Source: Lysobacteraceae bacterium
Lineage (GTDB): Bacteria > Pseudomonadota > Gammaproteobacteria > Xanthomonadales > Xanthomonadaceae
Direction of reading: 5' to 3'
Assembly (NCBI GenBank): GCA_003449195.1
Contig: DMID01000110.1
Location: forward strand, 1 to 7,419
Length of the DNA stretch: 7,419 nt
Below the pieces are notes generated by a model that was given only the letters and a program-made list of their open reading frames with translations, was not told the origin of the DNA and did not search any database. The translations under genes were made by a program, and so were the position numbers. Below, one piece after another: positions 1 to 7,229 of this stretch. Numbering within the stretch: the first letter of the stretch is position 1; the number at the start of each line of letters is the position of its first letter.

Positions 1-600
1 GATGCGCTGCTGCCGCTCCCGCCGGGCGCGCGCCTGCTCGATGCCTGTGCCGCGCCGGGCGGCAAGGCCGCGCATCTGCTCGAACGCGAGCCGGAGTTGC
101 GGCTGACCGCGCTGGACGTGGATGTGCGCCGCCTGCGCCGGGTACACGACACGCTGGCCCGGCTCGGCCTGGCCGATGGCGTGGTGCTGGAAGCCGCCGA
201 TGCGGCCGAACCCGCCACCTGGTGGGACGGGGTGCCATTCGACGCGATCCTGCTGGATGCGCCGTGCTCGGCCACCGGCGTGGTCCGGCGTCAGCCCGAC
301 ATCCTGCTGCACCGGCGTCCGGCCGACCTGGATGCGCTGCTTGACGCACAGGCACGTCTGCTCGATGCGCTGTGGCCGCTGCTGGCGCCGGGCGGCGTGC
401 TGGTTTATGCCACCTGCTCGATCCTGAAGGATGAAAACGAAGGCCAGATCGAACGCTTCCTGAAGCGCTGGCCCGATGCGCGGGCAGAGGGGCTGGCCGA
501 AACCTTCGGCCATGATAGAAACGTCGGCCGTCAGCGCCTGCCCGGGGAACAGGGCGCCGACGGATTTTTCTGCACGCGTCTGCACAGGACCTCATGCTGA
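1..600 (+). CDS. rsmB: 16S rRNA (cytosine(967)-C(5))-methyltransferase RsmB, C-terminal part (5' truncated by window)
   Basis: The reading frame is open from the first base and encodes the last 199 residues of a SAM-dependent RNA m5C methyltransferase of the RsmB/NOL1/NOP2/Sun family, which methylates C967 of 16S rRNA in the cytoplasm. Numbering from the window edge, the SAM-binding motif DACAAPGGK lies at residues 14-22. Motif IV, DAPCSATG, is at 86-93 and carries the conserved Cys89. Motif VI, YATCS, is at 136-140, and its Cys139 is the nucleophile in this family. The 50-residue spacing between the two cysteines fits RsmB. The N-terminal NusB-like domain and the start codon lie outside the window. 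The gene ends in TGA and overlaps the next start by 7 nt (ATGCTGA), so ribosomes could pass directly to the ligase-like gene. In many proteobacteria rsmB follows fmt, which would be expected to the left. RsmF/YebU is the main alternative, but the motif IV context (PCSATGVVRRQPDI) is typical of RsmB. Confidence 0.95.
   Translation, partial: DALLPLPPGARLLDACAAPGGKAAHLLEREPELRLTALDVDVRRLRRVHDTLARLGLADGVVLEAADAAEPATWWDGVPFDAILLDAPCSATGVVRRQPDILLHRRPADLDALLDAQARLLDALWPLLAPGGVLVYATCSILKDENEGQIERFLKRWPDARAEGLAETFGHDRNVGRQRLPGEQGADGFFCTRLHRTSC
586..589 (+). promoter_or_regulatory. Ribosome binding site (AGGA) supporting the 594 start of the ligase-like gene
   Basis: AGGA lies 4 nt before the ATG at 594, inside the last codons of rsmB. 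The alternative ATG at 663 has no comparable purine-rich site upstream, which favours the upstream start. The spacing is a little short, so the evidence is moderate. Confidence 0.45.
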
Positions 601-1898
601 GCCCGATTCCTACCCCGTTCGAATCGTCATCCCGTGCCTTGCCGGCGACCGGGGTGACCCCGATGCGCGAACGGCTGGCGGCCGCGCTGTTCGGCGCGGG
701 CGTGTTCATGCCGCTGGGGCTGGCCAACCTTCCGCCCGCCTGGCCGGACAGCTACAAGGCCTTCATCGTGCTGCTGCTGGCAGCGACGGTGTTGGTACCC
801 GGCACGTTCCGGCAGGTCTGGCGCGCAGTGCCGGCCTGGCGTTCGGTGACGGCGGTGATGCTGATCATGATCGCGTGGGTGGTCTTGCCGATCGGACTCT
901 CCGACGGGCCGTGGAGGTTGGTCGATTACCCCTCGCGCCTGCTGGTCGTGCCGTGGTGCGCGGCCCTGGCGTGGCGTTTGAGGCCATCGATCCGCTGGTT
1001 GTGGGCCGGCGCATTGGCGGGGCTTGCGGGCGTGGTGGGCGTTGCGCTTTGGCAGGTGATGACGGGCATCGAACGCGTGCACGGTTGGAGCAACCCGCTG
1101 GTGTTCGCCATCGTGACGATGCAGCTTGCGGTGCTCGCCGTCTATTGCCGTCCTCCTGCATGGCGTTGGGCGGCGTGGTGTGCTGCAGCAGGCGTCGTGG
1201 TGGCCATCGTGGCGATGCTGCTCAGCGGCAGTCGCGGCGTGGTGCCGGGTGTTGCCGTCCTGCTGCTGTCGGTGCTGCTGCTGGGACGCCGCGACCGGTT
1301 GTGGTTGCGCATCGGCGTGTTGGCGCTCGTGGTGCTGGCAGGCGGGGTCGCGCTGGCCACCATTCCCGCGCTGGGGGAACGCAGCCGCATCGACGAAGCC
1401 GTGAACGATGCGCAGCAGATCCAGCGCGGGCACATGGATACCTCGATCGGGGCCCGTCTCGAACTGCTTGGCATCGCCGGCCGTGCCATTGCCGCGCATC
1501 CCTTGACGGGCGTCGGCATGGGGCAGTTCGGTGCCGAGGTCCGGCGTCAGCCGGCGTGCCGGATGTCGCCGGCACCGGGCTGGTGCGAGTTGGGCCATGC
1601 CCACAACGATCTTGCGCAATGGGGCGCGACGCTGGGCATCCCCGGCATGCTGTTGATCGCGCTGGTCTATGGCGTGCCGCTGGTCATGTTCGTGCGGATG
1701 GGATGGCGCCGGCGCGCACAAGGATCTGTCGGGCCGGCCTGGGCGGGGGCATTGGTGGTATCCGGGTTCGTGCTGTGCGGGATGACGCAGTCGATCATGG
1801 CGCACGCCGCCACCTCGGGACTGTTCGGCATGCTGGTCGGCACCTTGCTGGGATTGGCCTGGCGGGATGACGAACCGCGCACGGGAGCTTCCGCATGA
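594..1898 (+). CDS. O-antigen ligase / polymerase family membrane protein (Wzy_C domain)
   Basis: This encodes a 434-residue protein with about 12 hydrophobic segments (roughly residues 28-46, 56-72, 84-102, 116-129, 135-155, 168-185, 192-212, 217-230, 240-257, 346-367, 383-400 and 406-421). The large periplasmic loop (about 258-345) and its edges carry the Wzy_C hallmarks: SGSRG at 211-215, an Arg-containing amphipathic stretch (GARLELLGIAGRAI, about 286-299), HPLTGVGMGQF from about 302, and GHAHNDL from about 334 followed by WGATLGIPG. Members either attach undecaprenyl-PP-linked O-antigen to lipid A-core (WaaL) or polymerise repeat units (Wzy); sequence alone does not separate these. A protein O-oligosaccharyltransferase is less likely because those are usually longer. 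The start at 594 has AGGA 4 nt upstream and overlaps rsmB. A second ATG at 663, just before the first membrane segment, would remove a Ser/Pro-rich 23-residue leader and is also possible. The stop overlaps the next start (ATGA), indicating coupling to the GT39 gene. Confidence 0.85.
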   Translation: MLSPIPTPFESSSRALPATGVTPMRERLAAALFGAGVFMPLGLANLPPAWPDSYKAFIVLLLAATVLVPGTFRQVWRAVPAWRSVTAVMLIMIAWVVLPIGLSDGPWRLVDYPSRLLVVPWCAALAWRLRPSIRWLWAGALAGLAGVVGVALWQVMTGIERVHGWSNPLVFAIVTMQLAVLAVYCRPPAWRWAAWCAAAGVVVAIVAMLLSGSRGVVPGVAVLLLSVLLLGRRDRLWLRIGVLALVVLAGGVALATIPALGERSRIDEAVNDAQQIQRGHMDTSIGARLELLGIAGRAIAAHPLTGVGMGQFGAEVRRQPACRMSPAPGWCELGHAHNDLAQWGATLGIPGMLLIALVYGVPLVMFVRMGWRRRAQGSVGPAWAGALVVSGFVLCGMTQSIMAHAATSGLFGMLVGTLLGLAWRDDEPRTGASA

Positions 1899-3595
1899 TG
1901 TCCTCGTCCCTGCTCCGCGAAGGACAGCCTTCGGCGCGGGCGGTGTTCTGGTTTTTCGTGCTGGCCTTCGTCGTGCTGGCGGCCGGCATCGGCCTGCGTG
2001 CGCCGTGGCCGGCCGACGAGCCGCGGTTCGTGCTGGTGGCCAGGCAGATGTGGGAGTCCGGCGACTGGTGGTTCCCGCATCGCGGGCAGGAGCTGTATTC
2101 GGATAAGCCGCCGCTGTATTTCTGGCTGCTGTGCGCGAGCTATGCGGTATTCCGCGATTGGGACTGGGCCTATCTGTGGCCGTCGCTGGCGGCGGCGATG
2201 GCCACGTTGTGGCTGACCTGGGACTTCGCCCGGCGGCTGTGGACGCCGCGCGCGGGGCTGTGGGCGATGCTCGGCGTGTTGTGCGCGTTCCAGTTCGTCT
2301 ATCAGGGCAAGCGTGCGCAGATCGACCCGACCGTGGTGGCTTTCATCACCTTGGGCGTGTACGGCATCGGCCGGCACGTGTTGCTCGGGCCGGCGTGGCG
2401 CTGGTACTGGTTGGGGTGCTTTGCCGCAGGCTTGGGCGTGATCAGCAAGGGCGTGGGTTTCCTCGCGTTGCTGGCGCTGTTGCCGTATTTCCTGATGCGT
2501 TGGCGCGGTTGGCAGGGGCTGGCCGAGCCCGCGCCGCGCGGTGCGGGGCGCTGGTGGCTGGGCGCGGGGGCTTTCCTGCTGGCAATCGGCATGTGGTTCG
2601 TGCCGATGCTGTCGCTGGCCCTGCTCGATGGCGATGCCGGCCATCGCGCGTATCTGGACGATCTGCTGTTCCGCCAGACTGCCACCCGCTACGTCAGCGC
2701 CTGGCATCACCACAAGCCGGGCTGGTATTTCGTCGAAGTGGTGCTGTTGTACTGGTTGCCGTTCAGCGCCTTCCTGCCATGGCTGCTGCGGCCGTGGCGC
2801 GAGGCGTGGCATGCCCGCGACGCACGGGTATGGTGGCCGCTGGCATGGGCGCTGCTGGTGTTCGTGTTCTTCAGCGCCAGCCCGGGCAAGCGCGACATGT
2901 ACATCCTGCCGGCTTTGCCGATGGTGGCGGTGGCGGCGGCCCCGTATCTGGAGGCCTTGTCGCGGCGTGCCGGGCTGCGCTGGCTGCTGTTCGGGCTGGT
3001 GCTGGCAATGGGCCTCGGGTTTGCCGTCGCCGGCGGCATGGCAGCGCTCGGAGACCCCAAATTCGCGGTGAAGTTCGAGGCCGAGCGCGGCTTGCAGGCG
3101 GCGGGCGCACACGCCCTGTGGTGGTCGATGGCGGCGCTCGGCGCCCTGTTGTGCGTGTTGGCCGCATGGCTGCGTCCGCGCCGCGCGGCGGTGCTGGCCC
3201 TGACGATGAACGTGGCGGTCTGGTTGTTCTATGCGCTGGCCTTGGCGCCGATGCTGGACGACGAGAACTCCGGCCGCGGCCTGATGCAGGCCGCGCGTGC
3301 GCACGCCGGCCCGAAGGCCGTGATCGGTCTGGTCGATTGGCGTGAGCAGCTGTTGCTGCAGGCCGACGGTCCGGTTGCCGAATTCGGGTTCCGCGTGCCG
3401 GCCGACGAGCAGTGGCGCCGCGGCATTGCCTGGTTGGGCGAGCCGTCAGCGGTGCCGCGGGTATTGCTCGGGCAGGGCAGCGATGCGATGCCGGCCTGTC
3501 TTGATCGCCGCCGCCTGCGGAGCCTGGGCGCTGCCAACCGCCGCGATTGGTGGCTGGTGGACCGCGACGCCGTCCGGGATTGCGAGGGTCGATAG
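1895..3595 (+). CDS. ArnT-like glycosyltransferase family 39 (PMT superfamily) membrane protein
   Basis: This encodes a 566-residue multi-pass protein of the GT-C fold, similar to ArnT and related GT39 enzymes that transfer a sugar from undecaprenyl phosphate to lipid A or another periplasmic acceptor. The first membrane segment is at about 17-35. It is followed by the DEPR motif, with the acidic pair Asp41-Glu42 in the first periplasmic loop where GT39 enzymes place their catalytic acid, and then SDKPPLYFWL with KPPL at 71-74. Further family marks are KRAQIDP in the central region, ISKG at 183-186 and SPGKRDMYILPALP from residue 329. After the last membrane segment (about 433-452) a roughly 115-residue soluble C-terminal part follows, probably periplasmic. 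The ATG at 1895 overlaps the upstream stop by 4 nt and has GGGAG 7 nt before it; the second codon is also ATG. No Ara4N pathway genes are visible, so the sugar is unknown and arnT would be over-naming. The last 50 codons, including the stop, overlap a convergent gene. Confidence 0.87.
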   Translation: MMSSSLLREGQPSARAVFWFFVLAFVVLAAGIGLRAPWPADEPRFVLVARQMWESGDWWFPHRGQELYSDKPPLYFWLLCASYAVFRDWDWAYLWPSLAAAMATLWLTWDFARRLWTPRAGLWAMLGVLCAFQFVYQGKRAQIDPTVVAFITLGVYGIGRHVLLGPAWRWYWLGCFAAGLGVISKGVGFLALLALLPYFLMRWRGWQGLAEPAPRGAGRWWLGAGAFLLAIGMWFVPMLSLALLDGDAGHRAYLDDLLFRQTATRYVSAWHHHKPGWYFVEVVLLYWLPFSAFLPWLLRPWREAWHARDARVWWPLAWALLVFVFFSASPGKRDMYILPALPMVAVAAAPYLEALSRRAGLRWLLFGLVLAMGLGFAVAGGMAALGDPKFAVKFEAERGLQAAGAHALWWSMAALGALLCVLAAWLRPRRAAVLALTMNVAVWLFYALALAPMLDDENSGRGLMQAARAHAGPKAVIGLVDWREQLLLQADGPVAEFGFRVPADEQWRRGIAWLGEPSAVPRVLLGQGSDAMPACLDRRRLRSLGAANRRDWWLVDRDAVRDCEGR

Positions 3596-4432
3596 TCCGC
3601 GCAGATCCGGCGGCACCGAGGCTGGTGTGTGTGGATGGCTGTCCAGTCCGATCAGACTGCGGATGCGGCGTGGATCGGCGCGGGTTTCATCGAGCAGGCC
3701 ATCGTTCGGGCTGGCGCCTTCATCGTGTCGTTCGGGGTGGTGCAGATGGGCGGCGAGTCCGGCAAAGCGCATCGGGCGGCAGCCCAGGCCCAGATGCAGG
3801 GCGCGGACGGCAAGATCCTTGTCTTCCCGCCCCCAGCCGACATAGCGCTCGTCGAAACCGTTGAGCGCCACCAGATCCTCGCGCCACCAGCCCTGATTGC
3901 AGGTCTTGATGCCGGCATCGGACCAGCGCGTGCCCAGCCAGGCCCATGCGCGTGCGATGGCGGGCAGGCGCAGGGTATGGCGGCGTTTGCCCAGAGCCCG
4001 GTCGAACAGGCTGGGCCAGAGGAAGTCGGCAGCCAGCAAGCGGTCGCGCACGCCGGGCGTGGTCAATACCCGGCTGCCCTGGACGAAATGGCCGTGGCGT
4101 GCGATTGCGGCATGGTCGGCCAGGAACGAGGGATGGGGAACCATGTCGCCGTCCAGCAGGACGACGTAGTCGCCGCTGGCGGATGCGATGGCGAGGTTGC
4201 GGGCCCGGGCGACGCGGAAGCCGGCGTCCTCCTGCCAGCAGTGGCGCAACGGCAGCGGATAGCCCGCCGCCATCCGCTGCAGGCAGGCCCGGGTGTCCTC
4301 TCCGGAACCGTCGTCGGCAACGATCACCTCCGCAGGCAGCAGGCTCTGGCGGGCCAGTGCCCGCAGCACCTTTTCCAATGCCTGCGGCCAGTTGTAGGTG
4401 GTGACGACGACGCTGATGCGACGCGGCGGCAT
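3446..4432 (-). CDS. GT2 family glycosyltransferase with galactosyltransferase-type C-terminal domain; extended tail overlapping the opposite gene
   Basis: This encodes a 328-residue cytoplasmic GT-A glycosyltransferase. The nucleotide-sugar-binding N-terminus has SVVVTTYNW at 7-15 and DDGS at 40-43, and the metal-binding DGD (LLDGDMVPHP) is at 94-96. The C-terminal half has GFDERYVGWGREDKDL at 192-207, the Glyco_transf_7C signature (W-G-x-E-D), then LHHPERHDEG at 230-239. The recognisable family sequence ends near GLDSH (262-266). A further 62 residues rich in Pro, Ala and His follow, and the last 49 are read from the strand opposite the GT39 gene; this tail resembles no domain I know and may not be functional. 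The frame stays open upstream to 4555, but the ATG at 4432 directly precedes the SVVVTTYNW strand, has AGGGA 9 nt upstream, and sits 1 nt after the stop of the preceding gene. It is the last gene of the decarboxylase-GT2-GT2 run. Sugar and acceptor are unknown; LPS core or O-antigen assembly is inferred. Confidence 0.85.
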   Translation of the reverse strand: MPPRRISVVVTTYNWPQALEKVLRALARQSLLPAEVIVADDGSGEDTRACLQRMAAGYPLPLRHCWQEDAGFRVARARNLAIASASGDYVVLLDGDMVPHPSFLADHAAIARHGHFVQGSRVLTTPGVRDRLLAADFLWPSLFDRALGKRRHTLRLPAIARAWAWLGTRWSDAGIKTCNQGWWREDLVALNGFDERYVGWGREDKDLAVRALHLGLGCRPMRFAGLAAHLHHPERHDEGASPNDGLLDETRADPRRIRSLIGLDSHPHTPASVPPDLRGLSTLAIPDGVAVHQPPIAAVGSAQAPQAAAIKTGRHRIAALPEQYPRHR

Positions 4433-4433
4433 G

Positions 4434-5365
4434 TCACGGTTTCCCTGACGTTTCCACGGGAATGCCGCGACGCAGCCAGGCACGACGCAGGATGGAAAAT
4501 GCTCGGTTGGCGTTGCGGAACCAGCCGGTATCCCCGCGCAAGGCGATGCGGGCATAGCGCTTGGCTTCGCGCCAAGTCGGCTCGGGCTTGGTCAGGAATT
4601 CGCGCTTGGCCAGTTTGATGCACGATTCGTCGAGCCCCGCGCGCCGCGCATAGAACGCGATCAGCCCGTGCGAGCGCAGACGGCCGAGATAGTCGCTGTC
4701 CGGCGTGCGCTTGCTCCACCAGCCGTTGTTGCCGTGGATGCGGTAGTGCATGGCCGCGGTGGGGAGGAAATATTTCCTCCCGCCGAAGATGCTGGCACCG
4801 AACACGAGGCAGTTGTCAGCCGAGATGCGCCAGACCGGCAGCAGGTAGTCGGGCAGGTCCAGGCAACGTCGAGCCATGGCGGTGCGCAGCGACAGCGCCG
4901 AGGTCGGTGCGCCATACCAATGCCCGAGCCTGTAGGTGCTGATGGCGGTATACCCTAGGTCGAAGGCCCGGTCGGCATAGGTCAGCCGACGGGTTTCCTC
5001 GCCGAACAGCTGCACGTCGGTGAATACGCAATCCACGTCGCGGCGTTCGTCGTAGAGCCGGCCGATTTTTTCGAGGTAATCCGGCGCCCAGCGGTCGTCG
5101 GCATCCAGAAAGCAGACCACGTCCGTGTCGACGGCAGCCATGCCGCGCTGGAAGGCCGCCAGCTGGCCGCCGTTTTCGCCGATCAGCAGCGTCACTCGCG
5201 GGTCACCGGCGTAACGCGCGCGCAGCAGTTCGGGCGAGCCGTCGGTGGAACCGTCGTCCACGACGATGATCTGCGCGGCAGGGCGGGTTTGCGCCAGCGC
5301 ACTGTCCACGGCCTCCTCGACGAAGGCGCGATAGTTGTAATTGGTGATGACGACGGCGAAACGGG

Positions 5366-5369
<4 letters not shown>
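4434..5369 (-). CDS. GT2 family glycosyltransferase
   Basis: This encodes a 311-residue cytoplasmic GT-A enzyme of family GT2. The N-terminus has AVVITNYNY at 5-13, the UDP-sugar-binding VVDDGSTDGS at 36-45, ENGGQ at 65-69, and the metal-binding FLDADDRW at 87-94 (Asp89, Asp91, Asp92). The second half includes ISADNCLVFGASIFGG and a MHYRIHGNNGW segment, a pattern seen in GT2 enzymes of polysaccharide loci. The C-terminal 90 residues are basic and could bring the enzyme to the membrane. The ATG at 5369 overlaps the stop of the decarboxylase gene (ATGA), and its own stop lies 1 nt before the next GT2 start, so all three are probably co-translated. The open frame continues far upstream (to 7412) only because the antisense register of GC-rich genes lacks stops. 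Locally the gene uses codons unusual here (AGG, AAA, TAT, CTA), including in a perfect 20-bp palindrome at 4762-4781. Given the neighbouring decarboxylase it may use UDP-xylose; that is inference. Confidence 0.88.
4442..4446 (-). promoter_or_regulatory. Ribosome binding site (AGGGA) fixing the 4432 start
   Basis: Read on the minus strand, AGGGA lies 9 nt before the ATG at 4432 and inside the last codons of the upstream GT2 gene. It supports 4432 rather than the more upstream in-frame ATG at 4555, which would add 41 residues lying entirely inside the neighbouring gene. Confidence 0.55.
4762..4781. repeat. Perfect 20-bp palindrome within the GT2 gene
   Basis: GGGAGGAAATATTTCCTCCC is identical to its own reverse complement over all 20 positions; the flanking pair (G/G) does not match, so it ends exactly there. 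Its AAATATTT core is AT-rich in an otherwise GC-rich gene. On the coding (minus) strand it spans Arg-Lys-Tyr-Phe-Leu, using AGG, AAA and TAT codons that are uncommon in this window. It has no spacer, which is more like a dimeric protein-binding site or an accidental dyad than a terminator. No function is established. Confidence 0.6.
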
Positions 5370-6316
<947 letters not shown>

Positions 6317-6410
6317 GGAACGGGCCGGGTGTTCGGGATGCCAATTGTCCTCCATCGGAAAGCCGACGTGGCTTAATGCCGACCGGCGGCGGTCGGCTAC
6401 CATGTGCGCC
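6317..6410. promoter_or_regulatory. Divergent intergenic region, presumed to carry promoters for both operons
   Basis: This 94-bp stretch separates the decarboxylase start (minus strand) from the WaaE-like start (plus strand), so both transcription units probably begin here. It contains the most AT-rich patches nearby (CCAATTGTCC at 6341-6350 and GCTTAATGCC at 6371-6380) and nested inverted repeats. TTGTCC (6345) and CTTAAT (6372) faintly resemble -35 and -10 elements for the plus strand, but the 21-nt spacing is too long to assign a promoter. If the 6355 and 6402 starts are used, the gap shrinks to 46 bp. Confidence 0.4.
6378..6397. repeat. Inverted repeat (7-bp arms, 6-nt spacer) in the divergent region
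   Basis: GCCGACC (6378-6384) and GGTCGGC (6391-6397) are perfect arms around GGCGGC. A further AGCCGAC at 6361-6367 pairs with GTCGGCT at 6392-6398, so the right arm has two possible partners. It lies immediately before the plus-strand starts at 6402 and 6411, where it could be an operator or a leader hairpin. GC-rich arms of this length can also arise by chance. Confidence 0.4.
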
Positions 6411-7229
6411 ATGCAGACCCTGCCCCTTTCGCTGGTGGTGATCACCCACAACGAGGCCGCCAGCATCGGGCGTTGCCTGGACAGCGTGCCGTTCGCGGCG
6501 GACAAGCTGGTGGTGGACAGCGGCAGCGACGACGGCACGCCGGACATCGCCCGCGCTCACGGCGCGCGCGTGCTCCATCAGGACTGGCTTGGCTTCGGTC
6601 CGCAGCGCAATTTCGCCAGCACGCAGGCCGCACATGACTGGATCCTGGTGCTGGATGCCGACGAATTCCTGTCCCCCGCGTTGGCCGCCGAACTGGCTGC
6701 CGGGCTGCCCGCGCTGCTGGCCTCGGACAAGGCCGGGGCATGGCTGCGGCGTTCCACCTGGTTCATGGGTGCGCCGATGCGCTGGTACCGGCCAATGGTC
6801 GGCGAGCGCATGGCCAGGCTCTACCACCGCGGACGCGCGCGCTGGACCGATGCGCGGGTGCACGAATCGCTGCGCTTCGACGGGCGGACGGTTTCGTTCG
6901 CGGCACCGTTCAACCACCTGCACAACCCCACGCTGGTGCACAAGCAGCTCAAGGTGCTCACCTATGCCGAGCTGAAGGCGCGCGACTGGCATGCCAGACG
7001 GCGCAGCCCGCGCATGTGGCAGACGCCGTTCGTGTTCGCCGCCTCGTTCGTCAAGGAATACCTGCTGCGGCTGGCCGTGCTGGATGGTTGGCGCGGTTTC
7101 GTGATTGCGCAGACCAGCGCCGCCTATGCCGTCTACAAGCGCATGCGCTACTACGAGATGGTGCGCAATCCGGCTTCGGTCGGGCAGGCGCGCGAGGTGC
7201 TGGTCAGGCACGGGCTGGAGCGCGGATGA
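6411..7229 (+). CDS. WaaE/LgtF-like GT2 glycosyltransferase (LPS core biosynthesis)
   Basis: This encodes a 272-residue cytoplasmic GT2 enzyme of the WaaE/KdtX/LgtF group, whose characterised members add a glucose to the inner-core heptose of lipopolysaccharide. The N-terminus shows SLVVITHNE at 7-15 with conserved CLDSV at 22-26, VVDSGSDDGT at 34-43, the group-specific QDWLGFGPQRNFA at 57-69, and the metal-binding LDADEFLS at 81-88. The central part has RWTDARVHE, and the C-terminal part carries a hydrophobic, aromatic helix-rich stretch (FVFAASFVKEYLLRL) that may sit on the membrane. An ATG three codons upstream at 6402 (MCA) is equally possible; neither start has a clear Shine-Dalgarno sequence. 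The upstream open frame (from 6219) overlaps the decarboxylase and is not coding. The stop overlaps the next start (ATGA). The donor sugar here is not determined by sequence. Confidence 0.88.
   Translation: MQTLPLSLVVITHNEAASIGRCLDSVPFAADKLVVDSGSDDGTPDIARAHGARVLHQDWLGFGPQRNFASTQAAHDWILVLDADEFLSPALAAELAAGLPALLASDKAGAWLRRSTWFMGAPMRWYRPMVGERMARLYHRGRARWTDARVHESLRFDGRTVSFAAPFNHLHNPTLVHKQLKVLTYAELKARDWHARRRSPRMWQTPFVFAASFVKEYLLRLAVLDGWRGFVIAQTSAAYAVYKRMRYYEMVRNPASVGQAREVLVRHGLERG

Noticed and set aside
476..1870. A 464-codon plus-strand open frame in another phase over the ligase-like gene
   Set aside because: The product is Arg/Gly/Ala-rich without membrane segments or motifs, whereas the 594 frame gives about 12 hydrophobic segments and Wzy_C signatures.
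1667..3304. A 545-codon open frame on the minus strand across the GT39 and ligase-like genes
   Set aside because: It lies antisense in codon register to GT39, where only TCA, TTA or CTA codons could give a stop, and those are rare in this GC-rich DNA. The product is a featureless Gln/Arg/His/Pro-rich chain, while the plus strand encodes clear family motifs.
3596..3660. Search for a bidirectional terminator between the convergent genes
   Set aside because: I found no stem followed by a T run on either strand; the coding overlap leaves no intergenic space, so termination here may be Rho-dependent or lie elsewhere.
3629..4618. A 329-codon plus-strand open frame opposite the GT2 gene
   Set aside because: It is in antisense register with a gene carrying DDGS, DGD and W-G-x-E-D motifs; its own sequence is Ala/Gly/Gln-rich with no recognisable domain.
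5066..5071. T6 run (A6 on the coding strand) as a possible programmed frameshift or phase-variable tract
   Set aside because: It falls in CTC-GAA-AAA-ATC of an intact GT2 frame; the run is short, there is no downstream hairpin, and shifting would destroy the conserved protein.
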